Positions 40,284 to 47,405 of a stretch of 64,000 nucleotides of DNA are shown one piece after another. Origin of the DNA: Nocardioides potassii (GTDB taxonomy: Bacteria > Actinomycetota > Actinomycetes > Propionibacteriales > Nocardioidaceae); NCBI RefSeq assembly GCF_021648885.1, contig NZ_JAKJHZ010000007.1, positions 124,001 through 188,000 of the forward strand, written 5' to 3'. A program made the translations under genes and the position numbers. The notes beneath the pieces are model-generated. The model did not search any database and had not been told where the DNA came from. It saw only the letters and a list, made by a program, of their open reading frames with translations. Positions within the stretch are counted from its first letter, which is position 1, and each line of letters starts with the position of its first letter.

Positions 40284-41207
40284 TCAGGCGCTGGTCGCGA
40301 TGCGGGGCGAGAAGACCGCCGCGGCGGCGTGGCGCTCGGCCACGGCGGAGAAGTAGGCCTCGCGGCGGCGCGCCGCCACGCCCTCGGGACGGTCGTGCGC
40401 CGGGACCAGCGAGGGGTCGAGCTGGGAGTTGAGGGCGTCGCGCAGCAGCACCATCGCCTCCGCGCGCAGCTGGGAGATGCGCGACTCGGTGACCCCGAGC
40501 TCGGTGGCCAGCTCGGCCATCGGCTGCTCCGCCAGGAAGTAGCCCTCGACCACGCGACGCAGCCGCTCGGGCAGCTCGGCGATGGCCTCGGAGAGATAGG
40601 TGAGCAGCTCCGCGTGCTCGATGGCCTGCTCCGGGGTGGGGGTGGAGCAGACCAGCGACCCCGCGAGCCCGCCGGCCGCGTCGACCGCCTGCAGCGACGC
40701 GACCTGCGCACGGGCCAGGTCCTCGCGGTTCGACAGCACGTCCTCCAGCGGGACACCCTGCGCCGAGGCGACCTCGGCATCGGTGGGCACCCGACCGAGG
40801 TCCTGGGTCAGCCGACCGCGGGTCTCGTCGAGGCTGCGCGCCGTGCGCCGTACGGAGCGCGTGGCCCAGTCGATGCCGCGCAGCTCGTCCAGCAGCGCTC
40901 CCCTGATGCGGGTCGAGGCGTACCGCGCGAACGGCACGCCTCGAGCCGCATCGAATCCCTGCGCCGCCTGCACCAGCGCGGTCAGGCCCGCTGAGGTGAG
41001 GTCGTCGCGATCCACGTGCCCGGGGACCCGCGAGAGGACCTCGCGGACCAGGTGACCCACAAGCGGGATGTGGGAGGTGACGAGCTCGTCGGGCGTGGGG
41101 ACCGACTCGCTGGTCTGCTCGGGGGCGGGGGTGGACGGCGGGATGATGTCCAGCGGCACGACTGAGGGGGAGACGGCCGTTCCGATGGATCCTGTGTGGG
41201 GGTTCAC
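40284..41207 (-). CDS. fliA: Flagellar/WhiG-type sigma factor (sigma-28)
   Basis: A ~307-residue sigma factor of the FliA/WhiG group. Region 2 reads HIPLVGHLVREVLSRVPGHV, DRDDLTSAGLTALVQAAQGF, PFARYASTRIRGALLDELRG and IDWATRSVRR; region 3 has RSLDETRGRLTQDLGRVPTD; region 4 has EGYFLAEQPMAELATELGVT and ESRISQLRAEAMVLLRDAL. These are typical for sigma-28. The start is uncertain: the frame is open to 41405, but the stretch above 41207 is AT-richer and looks intergenic, so the GTG at 41207 is preferred. It should recognise the six CTCA(A/G)-N15-GCCGA-type sites in the locus. Its own promoter is not of that type. Confidence 0.9.
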   Translation of the reverse strand: MNPHTGSIGTAVSPSVVPLDIIPPSTPAPEQTSESVPTPDELVTSHIPLVGHLVREVLSRVPGHVDRDDLTSAGLTALVQAAQGFDAARGVPFARYASTRIRGALLDELRGIDWATRSVRRTARSLDETRGRLTQDLGRVPTDAEVASAQGVPLEDVLSNREDLARAQVASLQAVDAAGGLAGSLVCSTPTPEQAIEHAELLTYLSEAIAELPERLRRVVEGYFLAEQPMAELATELGVTESRISQLRAEAMVLLRDALNSQLDPSLVPAHDRPEGVAARRREAYFSAVAERHAAAAVFSPRIATSA

Positions 41208-41393
41208 GGTCGGAGCGTTTCCGATTTGTGGATCTCTCGTTACCGAATGCGAGGCGTTGGCCCGTGTGGTCGCGACATCGGGGACCTCGGTCCCGAGCGG
41301 CATGGTCCCAACGGGCCATGGTCCGCCCATCCCCGTGGGGACGCCGGGATGGCCCAGCCCGCACCGACGAGCGATCGACGACGCTGAAAACCC

Positions 41394-41420
41394 CTCAGGT
41401 GCCACCGACGACGGTCGATC
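41394..41420 (+). promoter_or_regulatory. FliA-type promoter for flgN-flgK-flgL-fliW-csrA (CTCAG-N15-GTCGATC)
   Basis: CTCAG (41394-41398), 15 nt, GTCGATC (41414-41420); one change from the GCCGAT core. The flgN ATG is only 8 nt downstream, so the mRNA is nearly leaderless. It lies in the 221-nt gap between the divergent sigma gene and flgN; the rest of the gap shows no other feature. Confidence 0.6.
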
Positions 41421-41428
41421 TGACCTGC

Positions 41429-41935
41429 ATGACCGTCACCGACACCCGCACTGCGACCATGGAGCGCCTCTCCCTGGTGCTGTGGCGCGAGCGTGAGCTC
41501 CTCGCCGAGCTGCACTACCGGCTCGAGGTCGAGCAGCTCGTCCTCGCGAGCGGTCGCAGCCGATGGCTGGCACACGCCACGCGCGACATCGACGTCCTGC
41601 TGGCGACCATCCGCGAGACGGAGGTGCTGCGCGCGGTCGCCGCCGACGAGGCCGCCGCGGCAGCCCACATGAGCGCCAACCCCAGCCTGGCCGCGCTGGC
41701 GGAGGCGTCGGGCGAGCCCTGGAGCTCCATCCTCACCGAGCACCGCGAGGCGTTCGTGGTGCTGACCAGCGAGATCACGACCCTGGCCGACTCCAACAAG
41801 CACCTCATCTCGGCCGGTTACCGCTCGGCGCGCGAGACCCTGCTCTCCCTCGGGGACACGGTCGACGGCTACGACGCGGCCGGCACCGCGACTGCCGACA
41901 CCTTGCGCAGCCGGCTCTTCGACGGGGCGTTGTGA
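41429..41935 (+). CDS. flgN: Hook-filament junction chaperone FlgN
   Basis: A 168-residue helical protein. The start TATMERLSLVLWRERELLAE, LHYRLEVEQLVLASGRSRWL and ATRDIDVLLATIRETEVLRA is typical of FlgN, which keeps FlgK and FlgL export-ready. It precedes flgK with 1 nt between stop and ATG, as in many flagellar loci. The ATG is set by the FliA-type promoter just upstream. Confidence 0.85.
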   Translation: MTVTDTRTATMERLSLVLWRERELLAELHYRLEVEQLVLASGRSRWLAHATRDIDVLLATIRETEVLRAVAADEAAAAAHMSANPSLAALAEASGEPWSSILTEHREAFVVLTSEITTLADSNKHLISAGYRSARETLLSLGDTVDGYDAAGTATADTLRSRLFDGAL

Positions 41936-41936
41936 C

Positions 41937-43337
41937 ATGACCGGGAGCTTCGGGTCGCTCAACACGGCGCTCAGCGCGCTGCGCTACCACCAGTCGGTGA
42001 TGGACGTGGCGAGCGGCAACATCGCCAACGTCGCCACTCCCGGGTTCACCCGGCGGCGCGTCGTCGGGGTGTCCGTGGGCGCCCCCGCGCAGCCAGCGAT
42101 GTGGAGCCGGTACGACGGCCACGGGGACGGGGTCGGCATCGGGTCGGTCGACCGGCTCGTGGACCCCCTGCTCGACGCCCGCGCCCGCCACGAGCACGGC
42201 ACGCAGTCCTACCTCGACACCCGCGCCGCCGCGCTGGGTCGGGTGGAGGCGTCCCTCGGGGAGCCCGCCGGGGACGGCGTCTCGAAGGCACTGACCGAGA
42301 TGCGCAAGGCATGGCACGACCTGTCGAACAACCCCGACTCGCCCGCCGTACGGGCCCAGGTGATCGCCACGTCGCAGACGCTCGTCGACGCCGTGGCCGC
42401 GCAGCGGCGCAACGTGGAGGCCGAGGAGTCCGACCAGCGCATGGGGCTGGTCGTGGACCTCGACGAGACCAACGCGTTGGCCGTGCAGCTGGCCTCGACC
42501 AACGAGGCGATCACCGCGGCCCGGCTCTCGGGCAACGACCCGTCGAGCCTGCAGGACGTGCGCGACCAGGTCGCGCTCCGCCTCGCCGACCTCACGGGTG
42601 GCACGGCCACGGAGAACGGCAAGGGCGGTCTCGACGTCACCGTCGGCGGCGTCAGCCTCGTCGTCGGCAACCAGGCCGGCCGGCTGGACGCGACGTCCGG
42701 GGTGAACCCCGACGGCACCGCCGACGGCCTCCCGCTCGTGCTCGCGGTGACCCCGCCCGGTGGCGCACCCACCACCGTGACCGGCCTGCGGGGGGAGGTC
42801 GGCGGCGCCGCCGAGCTCCTCACGACCAGCCTCCCGGCCGTCCGAGCCGGGATCCAGGCCGTCGCGCAGTCGCTCGCCGACGCCGCGAATGCCGCCCACC
42901 AGGCCGGGTTCGACGCGAGCGGAGCACCGGGACAGCCGCTCTTCGCCGTCGACCCCGCCGCCCCCGGTGGCCCTCTGGTCCTGCTGGTCACTGACCCGCA
43001 GGACCTGGCCGCGTCCGGCATCGGCGGCGGACCCAACCTCGACGGCGGCGGTGCCACCGCCATGGCCAACGCGCTCGGCGCTCCCGAGCAGGACTACCAG
43101 AAGTTCGTGACCGTGCTGGGCCGTGACGTGGCGCTCAGCCGACGGCTCGCCGCCACCCAGCAGAACCTCACCCAGCAGGTGGACGGCGCCCGCGAGGAGC
43201 TGTCCGGGGTCAACCTCGACGAGGAGACGGTGACGATGATGCAGTCCCAGCGCGCCTACGAGGCCGCCGCCCGGGTGATGTCCACCCTGGACTCGGTGCT
43301 CGACACGCTCATCAACCGGACGGGCCTGGTGCGCTGA
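41937..43337 (+). CDS. flgK: Hook-filament junction protein FlgK (HAP1)
   Basis: A 466-residue FlgK. N-terminal SFGSLNTALSALRYHQSVMD, VASGNIANVATPGFTRRRVV carries the axial signature; C-terminal LSGVNLDEETVTMMQSQRAY, EAAARVMSTLDSVLDTLINR closes the D0 domain. The middle is Gly/Ala/Asp-rich. FlgK is the first junction subunit between hook and filament. Its TGA overlaps the flgL ATG. Confidence 0.95.
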   Translation: MTGSFGSLNTALSALRYHQSVMDVASGNIANVATPGFTRRRVVGVSVGAPAQPAMWSRYDGHGDGVGIGSVDRLVDPLLDARARHEHGTQSYLDTRAAALGRVEASLGEPAGDGVSKALTEMRKAWHDLSNNPDSPAVRAQVIATSQTLVDAVAAQRRNVEAEESDQRMGLVVDLDETNALAVQLASTNEAITAARLSGNDPSSLQDVRDQVALRLADLTGGTATENGKGGLDVTVGGVSLVVGNQAGRLDATSGVNPDGTADGLPLVLAVTPPGGAPTTVTGLRGEVGGAAELLTTSLPAVRAGIQAVAQSLADAANAAHQAGFDASGAPGQPLFAVDPAAPGGPLVLLVTDPQDLAASGIGGGPNLDGGGATAMANALGAPEQDYQKFVTVLGRDVALSRRLAATQQNLTQQVDGAREELSGVNLDEETVTMMQSQRAYEAAARVMSTLDSVLDTLINRTGLVR

Positions 43338-44236
43338 TGAGCCGCATCGGACGCGTCACCCAGTCCATGCTGACGGAGCGGTCGGTGACCCGGATGCAGA
43401 GCAGCCTCGCGCGGCTCGGCGAGATCCAGGAGCAGCTCTCCACCGGTCGCGTGCTCAACCGCGCGTCGGACAACCCGGCCGACGCCGCGACCGCGATGCG
43501 CCTGCGCTCGTCCCTCGGCGGGCAGCAGCAGTACGGCCGCAACGCCGACGACGGGGCGGCCCGGCTGGCCACGATCGACAGCGCCCTCGGCTCGGCGACC
43601 GACATCGTCCGACGGGCCCGCGAGCTCGGCCTGCAGGGCATCAACGCCGCGATGGGCCCGCAGGCCAGGGAGGCGCTGGCGACCGAGGTCGAGCAGCTGC
43701 GCTCCGCGCTCGTCGGGACGGCCAACACCACCTACCTCGAGCGTCCGGTCCTCGGCGGCACCACCGCGAGCGGCAAGGCGTTCACCGAGACGGCCGGAGT
43801 GGTGACCTTCACCGGCGACGGGAACCCGGTCAACCGCACCGTCGGGGACGGGGTCGTCGTCGACGTCTCGCTCGACGGCAGTGCCGTCTTCGGCCCCGAC
43901 GGCGACAACGTCTTCGACCACCTCACCGCCCTGGCCGCCGCGCTCCGCTCCGGCAGTACCGCCACCATCCAGGCCGGGATCGGCGAGCTCGCCGACGACA
44001 GCAACCGCCTCGTGGTCGCCCGTGCCGACGCCGGTGGACGTGCCTCGCGCATCGAGCAGGCCGGCGCGCGCGCGGCCGACATCGAGCTGTCCCTCACGAG
44101 CTCGCTCTCGGAGATCGAGAACACCGACCTGCCGAAGGCGTTGGTCGACCTCAAGATGCAGGAGGTCGCCTACCAGGCCTCCCTGGCGGCGACGTCCCGG
44201 GTTCTCCAGCCGAGCCTCGTGGAGTTCCTGCGATGA
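43337..44236 (+). CDS. flgL: Hook-filament junction protein FlgL (HAP3)
   Basis: A 299-residue FlgL. The N-terminus RVTQSMLTERSVTRMQSSLA, RLGEIQEQLSTGRVLNRASD, NPADAATAMRLRSSL resembles flagellin D0/D1; the C-terminus TDLPKALVDLKMQEVAYQAS, LAATSRVLQPSLVEFLR matches FlgL. Overlaps flgK by one base and fliW by 4 nt. Confidence 0.95.
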   Translation: MSRIGRVTQSMLTERSVTRMQSSLARLGEIQEQLSTGRVLNRASDNPADAATAMRLRSSLGGQQQYGRNADDGAARLATIDSALGSATDIVRRARELGLQGINAAMGPQAREALATEVEQLRSALVGTANTTYLERPVLGGTTASGKAFTETAGVVTFTGDGNPVNRTVGDGVVVDVSLDGSAVFGPDGDNVFDHLTALAAALRSGSTATIQAGIGELADDSNRLVVARADAGGRASRIEQAGARAADIELSLTSSLSEIENTDLPKALVDLKMQEVAYQASLAATSRVLQPSLVEFLR

Positions 44237-44655
44237 TGACCGTCATGGAGACCACGTCGCCGGCGAGCGCACCCGAGATCCCGGTGATCGAGCTCGTCCG
44301 CCCCCTGCCGGGCTTCCCCGGCCTGGAGCGCTTCGCCCTGGTCCAGGTCGACGACGAAGGCGTGCTGTGCAGCCTCACCTCGCTGGAGCAGCCCGGCCTG
44401 CGCTTCCTGGTCGTCCCGCCCGCGCCGTTCTTCCCCGACTACTCCCCGGAGGTCGACGAGAGCGTCCTGGACGACCTCCGCTCGGCCTCGGTGGACGACC
44501 TCGTCCTGCTCTGCGTGCTGACCGCGGGAGAGTCGCTGGCCAGCACCACCGCCAACCTCGCGGCCCCCGTCGTCCTCGACACCGCCACCCACCGCGCGGT
44601 GCAGGTGGTGCTCGACGACCCGGGCCTGTCGATCACCGCGCCGCTCGTCGCCTGA
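44233..44655 (+). CDS. fliW: Flagellar assembly factor FliW
   Basis: A 140-residue FliW. Diagnostic segments are LPGFPGLERFALVQVDDEGV, LCSLTSLEQPGLRFLVVPPA, PFFPDYSPEV and the later NLAAPVVLDTATHRAVQVVL. FliW binds CsrA and flagellin in turn: free flagellin takes FliW away from CsrA, which then blocks flagellin translation. The gene starts inside the flgL stop (ATGATGA) and is followed 31 nt later by csrA, the classical arrangement. Confidence 0.95.
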   Translation: MMTVMETTSPASAPEIPVIELVRPLPGFPGLERFALVQVDDEGVLCSLTSLEQPGLRFLVVPPAPFFPDYSPEVDESVLDDLRSASVDDLVLLCVLTAGESLASTTANLAAPVVLDTATHRAVQVVLDDPGLSITAPLVA

Positions 44656-44674
44656 TCCGACGCGCGCGCTCGGG

Positions 44675-44680
44675 TAGCGT
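44675..44680 (+). promoter_or_regulatory. -10 box (TAGCGT) giving csrA its own leaderless promoter
   Basis: TAGCGT lies 6 nt before the csrA ATG, between fliW and csrA. csrA could thus be made from the housekeeping sigma factor as well as from the FliA-type flgN operon promoter. Confidence 0.5.
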
Positions 44681-44686
44681 GGACCC

Positions 44687-44923
44687 ATGCTGGTCGTGAG
44701 TCGTCGTGTGGGTGAGAGCGTCGTGATCGGTGACGACATCACCATCTCGGTCCTCGAGGTGCGGGGAGACGTGATCCGCATCGGCATCGACGCGCCGCGC
44801 TCGGTCGCGGTGCACCGCAGCGAGCTGCTCGAGCAGCTTGCGCAGTCCAACAAGGAGGCCGCCTCGCCGAGCGCCGATGCGGTCGACTCACTCCTCACCG
44901 CGTTCCGCGATCGCGACGCCTGA
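44687..44923 (+). CDS. csrA: Translational regulator CsrA
   Basis: A 78-residue CsrA. The core MLVVSRRVGESVVIGDDITI, SVLEVRGDVIRIGIDAPRSV, AVHRSELLEQL is intact, including Leu4-region strand 1 and the RNA-contacting Arg in VAVHRSEL. The last ~25 residues are an extra Ser/Ala/Asp-rich tail. CsrA dimers bind GGA hairpins; the flagellin leader here carries two such candidate sites. Works with FliW. Confidence 0.95.
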   Translation: MLVVSRRVGESVVIGDDITISVLEVRGDVIRIGIDAPRSVAVHRSELLEQLAQSNKEAASPSADAVDSLLTAFRDRDA

Positions 44924-44950
44924 GCGTCCTCGGGGAGGGCCTCCGGCCCG

Positions 44951-45607
44951 TCAGCTCGTGCGCTCGCGCCGCTGCTGGGAGGCCAGCACCGCCGCCTGCG
45001 TACGGCGCTGCACCCCGAGCTTGGCGAGCAGGCTCGTCACGTGGTTCTTGACGGTCTTCTCCGCGATGTAGAGCCGCTCGCCGATCTGCTTGTTGGTCAG
45101 CCCCTCGGCGATGAGGTCGACGATCTGGGACTCCACGTGCGTCAGCTGACCGAGTCCGTCGGCGGGGATGCCGTTACGCATCCGGTCGACCACGCGCATG
45201 GCCACGACCGGGTCGATGAGGGACTGGCCGCGCCGGACCGCACGGATGCCGTTGACCAGCGCGCCCTCGTCGACCTGCTTCAGCACGTAGCCGCTGGCGC
45301 CGGCGAGGATCGCGTTGACCAGCGCCTCGTCGTCGTCGTAGCTGGTCAGGATGAGCGCCCGGATGTCCGGGTTCTCCGAGCGGACCTGACGGCACACGTC
45401 GATCCCGCTGCCGTCGGGCAGGCGCCCGTCGAGGACGGCGATGTCGGGTGCGAGCTCGAGGATCTGGGGGATGGCCTCGGCGACCGTGCCCGACTCGCCG
45501 ACGACCTCGATGTCGTCCTCGAGCTCGAGGACCGCACGCAGCCCGCGCCGCACGATCGTGTGGTCGTCGAGGAGGTACACCCGGATGACGGGGGTGGGCT
45601 GGCTCAT
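44951..45607 (-). CDS. LuxR/NarL-type response regulator
   Basis: A 218-residue response regulator. The receiver domain has acidic pocket LLDDH, phospho-Asp in DIAVLDGRLPDGSGIDV (~residue 60), Thr/Ser in ALILTSYDDDE and Lys in GYVLKQVDEGAL. The C-terminal HTH is LuxR type: QIVDLIAEGLTNKQIGERLY, IAEKTVKNHVTSLLAKLGVQ. It resembles DevR/DosR. No kinase gene is adjacent; the DevS-like kinase at 15139-16851 on the other side of the flagellar locus is a possible partner. It converges on csrA with a 27-nt gap. Confidence 0.92.
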   Translation of the reverse strand: MSQPTPVIRVYLLDDHTIVRRGLRAVLELEDDIEVVGESGTVAEAIPQILELAPDIAVLDGRLPDGSGIDVCRQVRSENPDIRALILTSYDDDEALVNAILAGASGYVLKQVDEGALVNGIRAVRRGQSLIDPVVAMRVVDRMRNGIPADGLGQLTHVESQIVDLIAEGLTNKQIGERLYIAEKTVKNHVTSLLAKLGVQRRTQAAVLASQQRRERTS

Positions 45608-45654
45608 GCAGTCACCGTCATCGTGGTACGTCTCCTCCGCGTCGCGACGTGCAC

Positions 45655-45660
45655 ACCCTA
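45655..45660 (-). promoter_or_regulatory. -10 box (TAGGGT) for the response regulator gene
   Basis: TAGGGT on the minus strand, 47 nt before the ATG at 45607, with a GGAGGAGA tract in the leader. The region 45608-45716 holds this promoter and no gene. Confidence 0.4.
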
Positions 45661-45716
45661 GGCGTCACCAGGCGTCCCCGGGCCGGAACGGAGCAATGCG
45701 CGAGCGTCGGCGGTCG

Positions 45717-46154
45717 TCACCGCTCGAGCAGGAAGAGCGGGATCTTGCGGTCGGTCTTCTTCTTGTAGTCGGCGTACGTCGACCAGGTGGCCACCGCGTG
45801 GTCCCACCAGTCGTCGTACTCCGCACCGTCGAGCTCGCGCACCCGGTAGGTGTGCTTCTCGGCCCCGTCCTGCAGGTCGACCTCGGGGTGCGCGCGGAAG
45901 TTGTGCGCCCACTCCGGGTCCTCCGGCGCGCCACCCTTCGACGCGACCGCGAGGTAGCTGCCGTCGCGCTCGACCCGCATCACCGGGTTCTTGCGGAGGT
46001 TGCCGGACCTCGACCCGACCGAGGTGATGACCACGATCGGGTAGCCGGTGTCGCGCAGGGTGTTCGCCTTCGTGCCGTCCGATGCCTCGAACTCGGCCAC
46101 CTGGTTGCGGACCCACTCGGCGGTGCTCGGGACGTACGTTCCAGTCAGTGCCAT
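45717..46154 (-). CDS. Deazaflavin (F420)-dependent nitroreductase family protein
   Basis: A 145-residue protein of the DDN-like split beta-barrel family. Hallmarks are TLRDTGYPIVVITSVGSRSG, NLRKNPVMRVERDGSYLAVA, SKGGAPEDPEWAHNFRAHPE, and a C-terminal Trp/Tyr-rich stretch (DDWWDHAVATWSTYADYKKK). Family members use coenzyme F420 or related cofactors to reduce quinones or nitro compounds. The substrate is unknown. It is divergent from the menB unit; since menB makes menaquinone, a quinone-reductase role would fit the neighbourhood but is only inferred. Confidence 0.88.
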   Translation of the reverse strand: MALTGTYVPSTAEWVRNQVAEFEASDGTKANTLRDTGYPIVVITSVGSRSGNLRKNPVMRVERDGSYLAVASKGGAPEDPEWAHNFRAHPEVDLQDGAEKHTYRVRELDGAEYDDWWDHAVATWSTYADYKKKTDRKIPLFLLER

Positions 46155-46202
46155 GTCGGCCACAACACCACGGCCGCGCCCGATCTTCCAGCGCCCCACG
46201 GA

Positions 46203-46208
46203 TACGCT
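46203..46208 (+). promoter_or_regulatory. -10 box (TACGCT) before the menB leader ORF
   Basis: TACGCT is followed by 7 nt and then the ATG at 46216 of a 27-codon ORF, which is the leaderless layout seen elsewhere in this window. Confidence 0.4.
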
Positions 46209-46215
46209 CCCGGCC

Positions 46216-46299
46216 ATGAGCGAGCGCAGCGAGCGAGTCATCCAATTCCGTGTGCAAGGTGCCTCATGCGCGCACGGAGCGAAGCGAGTACGTGCATGA
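46216..46299 (+). CDS. 27-residue upstream ORF overlapping menB (possible leader peptide)
   Basis: The ORF begins MSERSERVIQF and ends with stop TGA at 46297-46299, overlapping the menB ATG (46296-46298) as ATGA. Its DNA contains GAGCGAGCGCAGCGAGCGAG and a related GGAGCGAAGCGAG later, so it is partly made of a short repeat. No family is known. Such overlap usually couples translation, so menB expression may depend on this ORF being translated. Confidence 0.4.
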   Translation: MSERSERVIQFRVQGASCAHGAKRVRA

Positions 46300-47231
46300 G
46301 TGCGATCGAGGGCGTCAGCGAGATCTTCGACCCCGCGGCGTGGGACGTCGTGCCCGGCTTCGAGGACCTCACCGACCTCACCTACCACCGTGCCCGCGAG
46401 CACGGCACGGTCCGCATCGCCTTCGACCGCCCCGACGTGCTCAACGCGTTCCGGCCGCACACCGTCGACGAGCTGCTGCGCACCCTCGACCACGCGCGCA
46501 CGACGGCCGACGTCGGCTGCGTCCTCCTGACGGGCAACGGCCCGAGCGCCAAGAACGGCAAGTGGGCCTTCTGCACCGGCGGCGACCAGCGCATCCGTGG
46601 CCGGGCCGGGTACCAGTACGAGACCGACGGCCACGACGACGCCGGGGCGCGACCGAACCCCATCGACAAGGCCAAGCTCGCCCGCCTGCACATCCTGGAG
46701 TGCCAGCGCCTGATCCGCTTCATGCCCAAGGTCGTCATCTGCGTCGTGCCCGGGTGGGCCGCGGGCGGCGGGCACAGCCTCCACGTCGTCGCCGACCTCA
46801 CCCTCGCCAGCCGCGAGCACGCCCGCTTCAAGCAGACCGACGCGGACGTCGGGTCCTTCGACGGCGGCTACGGCTCGGCCTACCTCGCGCGCCAGGTCGG
46901 GCAGAAGTTCGCCCGCGAGATCTTCTTCCTCGCCGACGAGTACGACGCCGAGGAGATGCACCGGATGGGTGCGGTCAACCGCGTCGTCGAGCACGCCGAG
47001 CTCGAGAGGGTCGCCCTCGACTGGGGCAGGAAGATCAACGGCAAGTCGCCGACCGCCCAGCGGATGCTCAAGTACTCCTTCAACCTCCTCGACGACGGCC
47101 TCGTGGGCCAGCAGCTCTTCGCCGGCGAGGCCACCCGCCTGGCCTACATGACCGATGAGGCGCAGGAGGGTCGCGACCAGTTCCTCCAGAAGCGCGACCC
47201 CGACTGGTCGCCGTACCCCTGGTACTACTGA
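46296..47231 (+). CDS. menB: 1,4-dihydroxy-2-naphthoyl-CoA synthase (MenB)
   Basis: A 311-residue crotonase-fold enzyme. MenB features are FRPHTVDELLRTLDHARTTA, the oxyanion-hole and substrate region KWAFCTGGDQRIRGRAGYQY, VICVVPGWAAGGGHSLHVVA, FKQTDADVGSFDGGYGSAYL and the C-terminal DPDWSPYPWYY. It closes the second ring of menaquinone from O-succinylbenzoyl-CoA. The long insert (YETDGHDDAGARPNPIDKAK) is as in actinobacterial MenB. Other men genes are not in the window. No own ribosome site is strong, fitting coupling to the upstream ORF. Confidence 0.95.
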   Translation: MSAIEGVSEIFDPAAWDVVPGFEDLTDLTYHRAREHGTVRIAFDRPDVLNAFRPHTVDELLRTLDHARTTADVGCVLLTGNGPSAKNGKWAFCTGGDQRIRGRAGYQYETDGHDDAGARPNPIDKAKLARLHILECQRLIRFMPKVVICVVPGWAAGGGHSLHVVADLTLASREHARFKQTDADVGSFDGGYGSAYLARQVGQKFAREIFFLADEYDAEEMHRMGAVNRVVEHAELERVALDWGRKINGKSPTAQRMLKYSFNLLDDGLVGQQLFAGEATRLAYMTDEAQEGRDQFLQKRDPDWSPYPWYY

Positions 47232-47261
47232 GCCCACTGCTGAGGGAGCGACCCCGGGCGC

Positions 47262-47322
47262 ACACGTGTCCGACGTATGGCCCCTGGACGACGCTCTCGA
47301 GGGCCACTTCTCGGACACGTGT
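47262..47322. repeat. Nested palindromic element downstream of menB
   Basis: Two nested arm pairs: ACACGTGTCCGA (47262-47273) with TCGGACACGTGT (47311-47322), and TGGCCC (47278-47283) with GGGCCA (47301-47306). It may terminate menB transcription or be a mobile palindrome. The remainder of the gap 47232-47405 shows nothing else except the promoter at 47394. Confidence 0.7.
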
Positions 47323-47393
47323 ACGCCGCGGGGGCGGGCCCGGTGTTCGCCGCCAGGCGTCCCGCGGCCGGGGTCGCGTGATCGGCCACGACC

Positions 47394-47399
47394 TAGGCT
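47394..47399 (+). promoter_or_regulatory. -10 box (TAGGCT) of a probable leaderless transcript
   Basis: TAGGCT, 6 nt, then ATG at 47406. Confidence 0.45.
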
Positions 47400-47405
47400 G
47401 GAGGC

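Noticed and set aside
41208..41405. N-terminal extension of the sigma factor to 41405
   Set aside because: The extra 66 residues are not sigma-like, the DNA is AT-richer near 41220-41270, and it would cover the divergent flgN promoter region.
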